A DNA stretch of 64,000 bases, from NCBI GenBank assembly GCA_910576555.1, contig CAJTIY010000006.1, forward strand, positions 1 through 64,000, read 5' to 3'. Within the stretch, counting starts at the first letter, position 1; the number at the start of each line of letters is the position of its first letter. The stretch is from an uncultured Alistipes sp. (GTDB lineage: Bacteria > Bacteroidota > Bacteroidia > Bacteroidales > Rikenellaceae). Made by a program: the position numbers and the translations under genes. Below, one piece after another: positions 6,509 to 14,706 of the stretch. The notes under the pieces were generated by a model, which did not search any database, had not been told where the DNA came from, and saw only the letters and a program-made list of their open reading frames with translations.

Positions 6509-9061
6509 ATGTCAAAAGCCACGAACGCGCAGCCGCCGCGGAAAGTCGACTACAACGATGCGGTGGCCGCATCGAAAGCCTATTTCGACGGCGACGATCT
6601 CGCCGCTACGGTGTGGGTGAGCAAGTACGCCCTCAAGGACTCCTTCGGTAACATCTACGAGACGTCGCCGGCGCAGATGCACGAGCGCATCGCCGCCGAG
6701 ATCGAACGCATCGAACGCAACTATCCCGACCCGATGTCGCGGTCGGAGATCTACGGGCTGCTCGATCACTTCCGCTACGTCATTCCGCAGGGCGGTCCGA
6801 TGACCGGCATCGGCAACGACTTTCAGGTGGCCTCGCTCTCGAACTGCTTCGTCATCGGTCACCGTAACCCGGCCGACTCCTACGGCGGCATCTTCCGCAT
6901 GGACGAGGAGCAGGTGCAGCTCATGAAGCGGCGCGGCGGCGTGGGCCACGACCTCTCGCACCTGCGTCCGACCAACAGCCCCGTGCTCAACTCGGCGCTC
7001 ACGTCGACGGGTATCGTCCCCTTCATGGAGCGCTACTCGAACTCCACGCGCGAGGTGGCGCAGGACGGCCGCCGCGGCGCACTGATGCTCTCGCTCTCGA
7101 TCAAGCACCCCGACGCCGAGCGTTTCATCGACGCCAAAGTCGACACGGGCAAGGTGACGGGCGCCAACGTCTCGATCAAGATCGACGACGAGTTCATGCG
7201 CGCGGCCATCGCCGGCAAGAAATACCGCCAGCAGTTCCCCATCGGAGCGGAACATCCCAAGTACGAACAGGAGATCGACGCCAAGAAGCTCTGGGAGAAG
7301 ATCATCCACAATGCGTGGAAGTCGGCCGAGCCGGGCGTGCTTTTCTGGGACACGATCCTGCGCGAGAGCATCCCCGACTGCTATGCCGACGAGGGCTTCG
7401 TCACGGTGTCGACCAACCCCTGCGGCGAGATCCCGCTCTGCCCCTACGACTCGTGCCGCCTGCTGGCGCTGAACCTCTTCAGCTACGTCGACCGGCCCTT
7501 CACGAAGGAGGCGCGGTTCGATTTCGACAAGTTCCGCAGCCACGTCGCGAAGGCCATGCGCATGATGGACGACATCATCGACCTCGAGCTGGAGAAGGTG
7601 GAGCTGATCATCGGGAAGATCGCCGCCGACCCCGAGGACGAGGATGTCCGCCGCGTGGAGCTCGATCTGTGGAAGAAGATCCGCACGATGGCGCGCAAGG
7701 GCCGCCGCACGGGCCTCGGCATCACGGCCGAGGGCGACATGCTCGCGGCGCTCGGCCTGCGCTACGGCTCGCAGGAGGCGATCGACTTCGCCGTCGAGGT
7801 GCAGAAGACGCTGGCCGTCGAGGCCTACCGCGCCTCGGTGAAGATGGCCGCCGAGCGCGGCGCCTTCCCGGTGTACGACGCCGCGAAGGAGGCCGGCAAC
7901 CCGATGATCGCCCGCATCCGCGAGGCCGATCCGGCGCTCTACGAGGAGATGACGAAGGTCGGCCGCCGCAACATCGCGATGCTGACCATCGCCCCCACGG
8001 GCACCACCTCGCTCATGTCGCAGACCACCTCGGGCATCGAGCCCGTGTTCCGCACGGTCTACAAGCGCCGCCGCAAGATCAACCCGTCGGATGTCGACAC
8101 CCACGTGGACTACGTCGACGAGACGGGCGAGAAGTTCCAAGAGTACAACGTCTACCACCACAACTTCGTGAAGTGGCTCGAGGCGAACGGATACGACACC
8201 GCGAAGCTGGCGACGATCTCCGATGCCGAGCTCGACGAGTGGGTCGCCGCATCGCCCTATCACGGCGCCACGGCCAACGACATCGACTGGGTGGCGAAGG
8301 TGCAGATGCAGGGCGCCATCCAGAAGTGGGTCGACCACTCGATTTCGGTGACGGTGAACCTGCCCAACGACGTCTCGGAGGCGCTCGTGGCCGATGTCTA
8401 CCGCACGGCGTGGGAGTGCGGCTGCAAGGGCGTCACGGTCTACCGCGACGGCTGCCGCTCGGGCGTGCTGCTCGAGAAGGGTTCGAAGAAGAAGGGCAAG
8501 TGCGAGGAGCATCCCGGGGAGGCGCCCAAGCGTCCCAAGTCGATTCCGGCCGATATCGTCCGTTTCAAGAACGGCGCCGAGGACTGGATCGCCTTCGTGG
8601 GGCTGCAGGACGGCCGTCCCTACGAGGTCTTCACGGGTAAGATCGAGGAGGACGCGATGTATATTCCGCGCAAGATCACCAAAGGTTTTATTATAAAGGT
8701 GCGCGACGCGGACGGCACGAAGCGTTACGACTTCCAGTACAAGGACCGCTACGGCTATACGAACACGATCGGCGGCATTTCGCGTCTGTTCGACGAGGAG
8801 TTCTGGAACTACGCCAAGCTGATTTCGGGCGTGCTGCGCCACGGCATGCCGATCGAGAAGACGGTGTCGCTCGTCGAGTCGCTGCATCTCGACAGCGAAT
8901 CGATCAATACGTGGAAAACCGGCGTCTGCCGCGCGCTGAAGCAGTATATCGCCGACGGCACCAAGTCCAAAGGCAAGTGCCCGCAGTGCGGGCAGGAGCA
9001 GATGGCCTACCAGAACGGCTGCCTCACGTGCATGTCGTGCGGCTACTCCAAGTGCGGCTGA
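6509..9061 (+). CDS. nrdJ: Adenosylcobalamin-dependent (class II) ribonucleotide reductase
   Basis: 850 residues. It reduces ribonucleotides to deoxyribonucleotides using B12 to make the thiyl radical, so it works with or without oxygen. Visible features are the substrate-binding LSNCFVIGHR segment, a MKRRGGVGHDLSHLRP finger-loop region, the NPCGEIPLC segment with the catalytic Cys and Glu, TIAPTGTTSLM near residue 500, and a C-terminal zinc-ribbon-like tail with two CxxC pairs (CPQCG, CMSCG) holding the cysteines that re-reduce the active site. ATG 6509 is chosen because the frame upstream overlaps the promoter. The protein needs cobalamin; a BtuFCD/FecBCD-type importer lies elsewhere in the window. 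It ends in a clear hairpin terminator. Confidence 0.95.
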   Translation: MSKATNAQPPRKVDYNDAVAASKAYFDGDDLAATVWVSKYALKDSFGNIYETSPAQMHERIAAEIERIERNYPDPMSRSEIYGLLDHFRYVIPQGGPMTGIGNDFQVASLSNCFVIGHRNPADSYGGIFRMDEEQVQLMKRRGGVGHDLSHLRPTNSPVLNSALTSTGIVPFMERYSNSTREVAQDGRRGALMLSLSIKHPDAERFIDAKVDTGKVTGANVSIKIDDEFMRAAIAGKKYRQQFPIGAEHPKYEQEIDAKKLWEKIIHNAWKSAEPGVLFWDTILRESIPDCYADEGFVTVSTNPCGEIPLCPYDSCRLLALNLFSYVDRPFTKEARFDFDKFRSHVAKAMRMMDDIIDLELEKVELIIGKIAADPEDEDVRRVELDLWKKIRTMARKGRRTGLGITAEGDMLAALGLRYGSQEAIDFAVEVQKTLAVEAYRASVKMAAERGAFPVYDAAKEAGNPMIARIREADPALYEEMTKVGRRNIAMLTIAPTGTTSLMSQTTSGIEPVFRTVYKRRRKINPSDVDTHVDYVDETGEKFQEYNVYHHNFVKWLEANGYDTAKLATISDAELDEWVAASPYHGATANDIDWVAKVQMQGAIQKWVDHSISVTVNLPNDVSEALVADVYRTAWECGCKGVTVYRDGCRSGVLLEKGSKKKGKCEEHPGEAPKRPKSIPADIVRFKNGAEDWIAFVGLQDGRPYEVFTGKIEEDAMYIPRKITKGFIIKVRDADGTKRYDFQYKDRYGYTNTIGGISRLFDEEFWNYAKLISGVLRHGMPIEKTVSLVESLHLDSESINTWKTGVCRALKQYIADGTKSKGKCPQCGQEQMAYQNGCLTCMSCGYSKCG

Positions 9062-9079
9062 CGCACCGCAAATGACGCG

Positions 9080-9112
9080 AAAAGGTTCGGAATGTAAATT
9101 TCGGACCTTTTT
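9080..9112 (+). terminator. nrdJ rho-independent terminator
   Basis: AAAAGGTTCGG pairs with tcggacctttt across a short AT-rich loop (11 pairs with two G-U), ending in a T run, 19 bases after the nrdJ stop. Confidence 0.85.
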
Positions 9113-9150
9113 CCGTATTGAAGGGCCCCGCATATTTTTTTTGCGCGGAT

Positions 9151-9183
9151 TTTGTTGCAGTCTGCAAAAAATATTTAACTTTG
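9151..9183 (+). promoter_or_regulatory. Promoter of the OmpA-family gene
   Basis: TTTG at 9151-9154 and TAACTTTG at 9176-9183 with a 21-base spacer, a textbook Bacteroidota promoter. It lies 45 bases before the ATG and follows the nrdJ terminator. Confidence 0.85.
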
Positions 9184-9228
9184 CCCCGTGTATCTCGATG
9201 CACTGGAACACAAAGATAAAAGACCAAT

Positions 9229-10431
9229 ATGAAGAAGATTTTATTGTTTTTTGCATTCGCTGCATTCGTATCGGCCGCAATGGCCGCAGAGCCGGCTAAG
9301 AAGCCCAGTGTCGCCGGTTTCGTCACGAACGGTTTTTGGGACAACTGGGAACTTTCGCTGGGCGGCGGTGTCGGTACGGCGCTCTCCAACGGCGATAACC
9401 CGGGCGCCTTCGGCGACCGTCTCGGTTTCGAGGCCAATTTCTCGGCTACGAAGTGGCTCCACCCCGCATTCGGCGGTCGTTTCCAGCTTCAGGGCGGTCA
9501 GTTCGCCAACTTCGATCCGAGCTACGGTAAGATGAAGTGGCCCTATCTGTTCGCGCACATCGACGCCATGTTCAACATTTCGAACTGGTTCGGCGGTTAC
9601 CGTGCCGATCGCGCCTACTACTGCGTGCCGTTCGTCGGCTTCGGTTACATGGCCTCCAACATCACGGACAAGAGCCATACGGACAACCACCGCGGTACGT
9701 CGCACAACTTCGCGATGTCGTACGGTATCCTGAACAAGTTCCGTCTGTCGCGTTCGTTCGACTTCAACATCGAGCTCAAGGGCCTGCTCGTGCCGTCGCA
9801 GATGTCGCCGGCGAAGATGCCGGGTTCCTACCTGTTCGGCTTCAGCGCTACGGCCGGTTTCACCTATCGCTTCAACAAGCGCGATTGGGAGCGCGGCATC
9901 GCAGGCTACACGGCCGACGATATCCGTCGTTTCCAGCAGGCCGTAGCCGACGGCAACGAGGCTCTGGCTTCGGCTAAAGCCGAGAACGGTCGTCTCAACT
10001 CGCGTCTGCAGAACGCCGACGAGGAGCTCGCCGCAGCGAAGGCGCTCGCCGCAGCCGAGGCTGCGAAGGCTGCCAAAGCCGAGGCCGATGCCGCTCGTGC
10101 CCGCGAGGAGGCCGATCAGTCGGTGATCCTCTACGATTACGGTATGGCCGTGCTCTCGCAGCAGGAGCTCACCCGTCTGCAGCTGCTCGCGCAGAAGATC
10201 AAGCAGGGTCCGCAGGATCGCGTTTACAACATCGGCGGACACGCCGACCACCAGACCGGTACGGCTGCTGCCAACCAGCGTCTCTCGGAGCGTCGTGCGA
10301 AGGCCGTTTACGACTATCTCGTAAAGCAGGGCGTGAACCCCAAGCAGCTCAAGTACGAAGGCTTCGGCGGCGTGGACAATCCGTTCTCGATCCAGAAGGC
10401 CAACCGTTCGGCTGTCGTGAAGATTCAGTAG
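9229..10431 (+). CDS. OmpA family outer-membrane protein
   Basis: 400 residues. A signal peptide (MKKILLFFAFAAFVSAAMA) precedes an N-terminal beta-barrel of alternating aromatic strands at about 35-220 (LSLGGGVGTALSNG, FGGYRADRAYYCVPFVGFGY, FGFSATAGFTYRF). Then comes an Ala/Glu-rich coiled coil at about 245-300, and a C-terminal OmpA domain that binds peptidoglycan (NIGGHADHQTGT, RLSERRAKAVYDYLVKQGV, LKYEGFGGVDNPF). This is the layout of the abundant OmpA-like major outer-membrane proteins of Bacteroidota. A strong promoter, AT-richer codons and a 15-base-pair terminator all fit high expression. Confidence 0.92.
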   Translation: MKKILLFFAFAAFVSAAMAAEPAKKPSVAGFVTNGFWDNWELSLGGGVGTALSNGDNPGAFGDRLGFEANFSATKWLHPAFGGRFQLQGGQFANFDPSYGKMKWPYLFAHIDAMFNISNWFGGYRADRAYYCVPFVGFGYMASNITDKSHTDNHRGTSHNFAMSYGILNKFRLSRSFDFNIELKGLLVPSQMSPAKMPGSYLFGFSATAGFTYRFNKRDWERGIAGYTADDIRRFQQAVADGNEALASAKAENGRLNSRLQNADEELAAAKALAAAEAAKAAKAEADAARAREEADQSVILYDYGMAVLSQQELTRLQLLAQKIKQGPQDRVYNIGGHADHQTGTAAANQRLSERRAKAVYDYLVKQGVNPKQLKYEGFGGVDNPFSIQKANRSAVVKIQ

Positions 10432-10451
10432 TCTTTACGGTTGAGAAGAGT

Positions 10452-10491
10452 AACCCCGAGGTTCGCAAAGGTGCGAACCTCGGGGTTTTCG
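10452..10491 (+). terminator. Strong terminator after the OmpA-family gene
   Basis: A 15-base-pair perfect stem (aaccccgaggttcgc paired with 10473-10487), six-base loop, and a T-rich tail (ttttcgtttt), 20 bases after the stop. Confidence 0.95.
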
Positions 10492-10499
10492 TTTTCCGA

Positions 10500-11098
10500 C
10501 GCTCGTGCGGGACCTTATGTCCCGTTTCGTTTCGGGGGAAGGAGGATGCGGAGCGGCGGAGCGCGTGCTGCGGCTGCGCGGGGGCCGGGCGGCGAGGATA
10601 GCGGGGCCTCCGCATACGACGATTGTGCGGCGGTGTTTGCGATGCCGGACAGGAATCTATGCGACGGAAGTGCGGGCCGCAACGGCTCCGCTGCGTGCGA
10701 CGGCACGCGCGGTTATGTCGGCTGTACTTGACGTGTCAGGGGTTGTGCGGAGGGCGAAGATGGTGGGGCGTCTGCATGCGATGTGCGCGCGGCTATGTCG
10801 GCTGTACTTGACGTGTCAGGGGTTGTGCGGAGCGGGCAGAGAAGATGGCAGGCGTCTGCATGCGATGTGCGCGCGGCTATGTCGGCTGTACTTGACGTGT
10901 CAGGGGTTGTGCGGAGCGGGCGGAGAAGATGGTGGGGCGTCCGCATGCGACGGAGGCGCGGATCCGGTTGCCGTGCCGGTTCCGGATATGGGCCGGATAG
11001 GTACGATGCGAGGTCTGGCGTAGGTGCCGCGGTGGTGTAGTGGTGGTGCGATGGTCGTGCGGAGCGAATGCAGGAGCGGAGCCCTGTGCGGGGCGGAT
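10500..11098. other. Gene-free GC-rich region downstream of the OmpA gene
   Basis: About 600 bases between the ompA terminator and the 3' end of the DUF721 gene with no supportable gene. Its main content is the tandem repeat at 10707-10955. Open frames through it give Cys/Arg/Leu-rich repeats without family character and lack promoters or initiation signals. Confidence 0.65.
10707..10955. repeat. Three tandem copies of an ~83-base unit
   Basis: Units at 10707-10786 (80 bases), 10787-10870 (84) and 10871-10955 (85). Each starts gcgcgg(c/t)tatgtcggct and continues with gtacttgacgtgtcaggggt, then a variable part and a gcatgcga end. The first half is almost identical in all three; the changes are small indels and substitutions in the second half. 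It is not CRISPR: there are no unique spacers and the unit is too long. Confidence 0.9.
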
Positions 11099-11389
11099 TC
11101 AGCGGATGATGACGGCGTTGACGAGCCGCACGCCCGAGCGGCGGTTGATCTCCTCCTTGAGCGCCTCGCGCTGGTAGAAGAGCTCCTGACGCAGCACGCT
11201 CGACTGGATGCGGACATAGAGAATATGCCGTTCGAGGCGCAGTTCGGTCGTGCGATCGGCCGCCGGGTCGCCCACGATGGCGCGCCACGTGTCGGGCAGC
11301 TTTCCTTCGGCGACCTTCGCCGCAATGTAGGGGCGTTTGAAGAACTCCTCCAGCAGATCGCCCATCAGCATCGTCTTCGTGCGTCTCAT
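11099..11389 (-). CDS. DUF721 / DciA-like protein
   Basis: 96 residues with the DUF721 pattern: FFKRPYIAAKVAEGKLPDTWRAIVG near the N-terminus, then RLERHILYVRIQSSVLRQELFYQREALKEEINRR, where helices alternate with a short sheet. DUF721 includes DciA, the ancestral loader of the DnaB helicase. The gene directly follows recF: its ATG overlaps the recF stop (11386-11389), so the two are translationally coupled. This recF-DUF721 pairing is common in Bacteroidota and supports a role in replication or repair. A DciA assignment is an inference from family and context. Confidence 0.8.
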   Translation of the reverse strand: MRRTKTMLMGDLLEEFFKRPYIAAKVAEGKLPDTWRAIVGDPAADRTTELRLERHILYVRIQSSVLRQELFYQREALKEEINRRSGVRLVNAVIIR

Positions 11390-12822
11390 GCTTCGGAGGT
11401 ATTCGGCCGTGCGGCGGCGTTTTCGGAGGGATTTTCGGCTGCGGTGTCCATCGTTTCGGGGCAGATGTCCGACGTCGCAGCGGCACTCGGCTCTGTGGAA
11501 TCCGTTGTGTCGACCTCGTTCTCTGCCGGTTCGGGGACGGTGTCCGAAATATCGGGGGCACCCGATCCGGAGGCGGCTTCCGCCGTTTCGGCTGCGGTCT
11601 CCATCGCCTCGGGCGCGGATTCCGCCGTCTCGTTCGCGGCCTCGGCGGCTTCGGGGGCATTCGGGTCCGTGCCGTTGTCGGGTGTCCCGGCGGCTTTCGT
11701 TCCGGCGGCAAGCCCGCTCGCCTGCGGGGTTCGCTCGGCGACGAGCGCGCCGTTGCGCACCGCGAAGAGAGCATAGTCGCCGCCTGCGTTGTCGAGTATG
11801 GTCCGCAGGCGCGTGGGGTTGCAGTCGGTGATGAAGATCTGCCCGAACCGCTCGCCTGAGACGAGGCGGATCAGCTGCTCGACCCGGCGTGCGTCGAGCT
11901 TGTCGAACAGGTCGTCGAGCAGCAGCAGCGGCCGCTCGCCCGAGGTCTCGGCCACGATGGCGTACTGGGCCAGCTTAAGCGCGATGAGGAAGGACTTCTG
12001 CTGCCCCTGCGAACCGTATTTGCGAAGCGGATAGCCGCCGATCTTGAGCACGAGGTCGTCGCGGTGGATGCCCGCCGTGGTGAACTCGTTGGCGAGGTCG
12101 CGCTGCCGTGCGGCGAGCAGCAGTTCGTCGAACGGGCGCTCGTCGAGTTCCGAGCGGTAGTGCAGCTCGACCTGCTCGCGGTCGTCGGAGAGGATGCGGT
12201 AGTACTCCGCGACGGCGGGTCGCAGCCGGTGCACGTACTCCTGCCGCCGGGCGTGGATCAGCCCGCCGTGCTCGGCCAGCTGCATGTCGTAGATCCGGAG
12301 CATCGTCTCGTCGGGGTGCATCTTCAGCAGGCGGTTGCGTTCGGCGAGCACGGCGTTGTAGCGCACCAGCGCGGCCAGATAGGGGCGGTCGAGCTGTGCG
12401 ATGAAGGCGTTGAGGTAGCGGCGCCGCTCTTCGGCGGCATCGCTGATCAGCGCGCTGTCGGACGGCGAGACGATCACGGCGGGGATCAGTCCCACGTGGT
12501 CCGAGAGCCGCTCGTACTCCTTGCCGTTGCGCTTGAGCACCTTGCCGCCCTTGCGCGAGAAGGAGCAGGAGACGCTCTCCGAACGCTCGGCGTCGCTGCG
12601 GTAGGAGCCGTCGATGAGGAAGAAGTCGGCGCCGTGGCGGATGTTCTGTCCGTCGGTCGTCTGCAGCGACGACTTGCACATCGACAGGTACCACACCGCA
12701 TCGACGATGTTGGTCTTGCCCGCACCGTTGTCGCCCACCAGACAGTTGATGCCGGGGCAGGGTTCGAGCTCCTCCTGTGCGATGTTTTTGAAATTCAGCA
12801 GCGCTATTTTCTTCAGATACAT
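11386..12822 (-). CDS. recF: DNA replication/repair protein RecF with a long acidic tail
   Basis: 478 residues, about 110 more than usual. RecF is an SMC-like ATPase that binds gapped DNA and helps RecR/RecO load RecA. It has Walker A GDNGAGKT at residues 30-37, the ABC-like signature YGSQGQQKS around 300, and Walker B PLLLLDDLFDKLD. The core ends near residue 367 (ALVAERTPQ). Residues 368-478 (DNA 11389-11721) are a low-complexity tail of Ala, Glu, Thr and Pro, unlike other RecF proteins. ATG 12822 (MYLKKIALLNFKNI) matches the family N-terminus; the frame upstream overlaps the promoter. Coupled to the DUF721 gene downstream. Confidence 0.93.
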   Translation of the reverse strand: MYLKKIALLNFKNIAQEELEPCPGINCLVGDNGAGKTNIVDAVWYLSMCKSSLQTTDGQNIRHGADFFLIDGSYRSDAERSESVSCSFSRKGGKVLKRNGKEYERLSDHVGLIPAVIVSPSDSALISDAAEERRRYLNAFIAQLDRPYLAALVRYNAVLAERNRLLKMHPDETMLRIYDMQLAEHGGLIHARRQEYVHRLRPAVAEYYRILSDDREQVELHYRSELDERPFDELLLAARQRDLANEFTTAGIHRDDLVLKIGGYPLRKYGSQGQQKSFLIALKLAQYAIVAETSGERPLLLLDDLFDKLDARRVEQLIRLVSGERFGQIFITDCNPTRLRTILDNAGGDYALFAVRNGALVAERTPQASGLAAGTKAAGTPDNGTDPNAPEAAEAANETAESAPEAMETAAETAEAASGSGAPDISDTVPEPAENEVDTTDSTEPSAAATSDICPETMDTAAENPSENAAARPNTSEA

Positions 12823-12826
12823 GAAG

Positions 12827-12834
12827 CAAAGGTA
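12827..12834 (-). promoter_or_regulatory. -7 box next to the recF start codon
   Basis: TACCTTTG on the minus strand matches TAnnTTTG and ends only four bases before the recF ATG. If used, the mRNA would be leaderless or nearly so. No convincing -33 box was found. Confidence 0.5.
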
Positions 12835-12854
12835 CAAAAAATCCCGAGACGGCC

Positions 12855-12884
12855 TTGTGCATTCTGAATAGTTTTGTATCTTTG
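12855..12884 (+). promoter_or_regulatory. Promoter of the TPR membrane protein gene
   Basis: TTG at 12855-12857 and TATCTTTG at 12877-12884, 19 bases apart. It leaves an unusually long leader of about 115 bases before the ATG at 13003. Confidence 0.65.
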
Positions 12885-13002
12885 CGAACAATATGCGTCC
12901 GCCCCGGAAGGGCTTCCGCGCGATTCCGCCGGCCGGAATCCGAGCGGGATCCGGGGGAGCGGCGCGAAGCGCGCATACAAACTAAAAACAGGATAACCCA
13001 CT

Positions 13003-13686
13003 ATGGCAAAGGAGAATGTCGCCGCACCCGAGACGCTCGGCGAGGCAATGGACAAGACCGAACTTTTTTTCGAGAACAACGGCCGTAAGATGGTCTACGT
13101 CTTCGCGGCGCTGCTCGTCGCGGCGGCGCTCGTCTTCGGCTACCGTTCGCTGGTTTCGCAGCCGCGCGCCGAGAAGGCCGCCGCGCTGATCGCCGAGGCG
13201 CAGTACCGTTTCGAGACGGAGAACCCCGACTTCGAACTGGCGCTCGCGGGCGATGCCAACGGCGCCGGATTCCTCGATGTCGTCGAGAAGTACGGTTCGA
13301 CGCCCGCCGGCAACCTCGCCAAGCACTATGCGGGCATCTGCTACCTGCGTCAGGGCGATCTGGAGCAGGCTGCGGCCTATCTTGCGAAGTTCAAGCCGGT
13401 GAAGGGGCTTCCCGGTGCGATCGTCAACGCACAGAACTGGGGCCTGCAGGGCGACGTGGCCGTCGAGCGGGGCGATTACGGCAAGGCCGTGAAGTTCTAC
13501 GAGAGGGCCGTGAAGGCCGCCGACAACAACCTGACGGCTCCCATGTACCTGCGTAAGGCGGGTCTTGCGGCTCGTGCCGCCGGCGACAAGAAGGGCGCCG
13601 AGGCCTTCTTCCGGCGGATTGCCGACGACTATCCCGCCTCGATGGATGCCCGCGAGGCCGACAAACTCATCGGCAGCCTGCAGTAG
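13003..13686 (+). CDS. Tetratricopeptide-repeat membrane protein (YfgM-like)
   Basis: 227 residues. A short cytoplasmic N-terminus (about 25 residues) is followed by one transmembrane helix (MVYVFAALLVAAALVFGY) and a C-terminal TPR-type helical domain: PAGNLAKHYAGICYLRQGDLEQAAAYLAKF, then repeats around LQGDVAVERGDYGKAVKFYERAV and LAARAAGDKKGAEAFFRRI. The topology is that of YfgM/TPR_21 proteins, which sit at the Sec translocon in E. coli. That function is not shown here. It begins 119 bases after a promoter and ends two bases before ribH, so the two are cotranscribed. Confidence 0.85.
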   Translation: MAKENVAAPETLGEAMDKTELFFENNGRKMVYVFAALLVAAALVFGYRSLVSQPRAEKAAALIAEAQYRFETENPDFELALAGDANGAGFLDVVEKYGSTPAGNLAKHYAGICYLRQGDLEQAAAYLAKFKPVKGLPGAIVNAQNWGLQGDVAVERGDYGKAVKFYERAVKAADNNLTAPMYLRKAGLAARAAGDKKGAEAFFRRIADDYPASMDAREADKLIGSLQ

Positions 13687-13688
13687 AG

Positions 13689-14216
13689 ATGGCGACCCGG
13701 AACCATAACCTCTCCCAGTTCGGCACGTTGCCGTCGGCCGCCGACATGCGGTTCGGCATCGTCGTGGCCGAGTGGAACCGCGAGATTACGGAGGCGCTGC
13801 TCGAAGGTGCCGTGCGTACGCTGCGTGCGGCCGGCTGTCCCGACATCAACATCCAGATCAAGTACGTGCCGGGCACGTTCGAACTGGCGCTCGGGGCGCA
13901 GTTCTTCGCCGAGTACACCGACGTCGACGCCGTGATCGCGCTGGGATGCGTCATTCAGGGCGATACGCGCCACTTCGACTTCATCTGTCAGGGTGTGACG
14001 CAGGGCATCACGCAGTTGCAGCTCCAGTGGAACATGCCGATCGTCTTCGGCGTGCTCACGGTCAACGACATGCAGCAGGCGCTCGACCGCTGCGGCGGAC
14101 GCTTGGGCAACAAGGGCGACGAGGCTGCGGCCACGGCCGTGAATATGGTGAAGCTGCAGATCGACATGGATGCCGCGGCGCCGGATCGCGAGCCCGATCG
14201 GCGCAACATCAACTGA
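13689..14216 (+). CDS. ribH: 6,7-dimethyl-8-ribityllumazine synthase
   Basis: 175 residues. It condenses 5-amino-6-ribitylaminouracil with dihydroxybutanone phosphate, the penultimate step of riboflavin synthesis. Family motifs are FGIVVAEWNREIT near residue 21, YVPGTFELALGAQ, ALGCVIQGDTRHFDFIC with the catalytic His at about 96, and PIVFGVLTVNDMQQALDRCGG. The C-terminal 15 residues are a charged tail. It begins two bases after the TPR gene and is followed by two strong hairpins. Confidence 0.96.
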   Translation: MATRNHNLSQFGTLPSAADMRFGIVVAEWNREITEALLEGAVRTLRAAGCPDINIQIKYVPGTFELALGAQFFAEYTDVDAVIALGCVIQGDTRHFDFICQGVTQGITQLQLQWNMPIVFGVLTVNDMQQALDRCGGRLGNKGDEAAATAVNMVKLQIDMDAAAPDREPDRRNIN

Positions 14217-14240
14217 CGCGCCTTCCGTTACGGATAGAAC

Positions 14241-14269
14241 GACGGCCTCCGGTACGACCGGGGGCCGTC
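14241..14269 (+). terminator. Hairpin after ribH
   Basis: A 13-base-pair stem (gacggcctccggt with accgggggccgtc, one G-U) with a three-base loop, 24 bases after the ribH stop. It is followed by gctgcgtttcg. Confidence 0.75.
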
Positions 14270-14315
14270 GCTGCGTTTCGGGGGGGCGCGTCTGCGTCTT
14301 GCGGCATGAAACGCA

Positions 14316-14345
14316 CGAAGGGCCTGCCATGCGGCAGGCCCTTCG
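14316..14345 (-). terminator. folB/tyrS terminator hairpin
   Basis: A perfect 13-base-pair stem (cgaagggcctgcc and complement) with a four-base loop, five bases beyond the folB stop. It lies between convergent ribH and folB and can act for both. Confidence 0.75.
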
Positions 14346-14350
14346 GCGTT

Positions 14351-14704
14351 CTATCGCTCCAGCGTGACGCTCACGCGGTCGAGCTTGCCGCCTAAAGGCG
14401 GCGCCAGCTTCGCGACGGTGCACCGCACGTGCCGCAGCTGCGGGAATGCGGTGTAGAGCGCTTCGATGATGTTCGTCGCCACGCGTTCGATCGTGTGCTG
14501 CGTCACGCGCATCTGCTCGCGGACGATCTCGTAGACGGTCAGGTAGTTGACCGCGAGCGTCACGTCGTCGCGCACGGCCACGTCGCCCAGCTCCGCCGTG
14601 AGCGCGAGGTCCACCGTGAAGCGGTTGCCCACCTTGCGTTCGAGTTCGTAGCAGCCGTGCAGCGCCCGGAACTCCATCCTATCGAGTCGGATCGTGTACT
14701 CCAT
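14351..14704 (-). CDS. folB: Dihydroneopterin aldolase
   Basis: 117 residues, standard for FolB, which cleaves dihydroneopterin to hydroxymethyldihydropterin and glycolaldehyde in folate synthesis. The N-terminus IRLDRMEFRALHGCYELER has the conserved GxxxxE region; VNYLTVYEIV and HTIERVATNIIEAL carry the tunnelling-fold residues, and VTLER ends the chain. ATG 14704 is used; the frame stays open far upstream as a shadow of tyrS, which is not part of this gene. It follows the tyrS stop by two bases and is probably cotranscribed with it. Confidence 0.92.
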   Translation of the reverse strand: MEYTIRLDRMEFRALHGCYELERKVGNRFTVDLALTAELGDVAVRDDVTLAVNYLTVYEIVREQMRVTQHTIERVATNIIEALYTAFPQLRHVRCTVAKLAPPLGGKLDRVSVTLER

Positions 14705-14706
14705 CG

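Noticed and set aside
6512..9280. 922-residue minus-strand frame over nrdJ
   Set aside because: Shadow of nrdJ for the same reason; no family motif or start signal.
10707..10955. CRISPR array
   Set aside because: Units of 80-85 bases follow each other without unique spacers, and no cas gene is near.
10505..11023. Frame of 172 residues through the tandem repeats
   Set aside because: The repeat period is not a multiple of three in all units and the frame has no initiation site or promoter. The repetition is better explained as DNA repeats.
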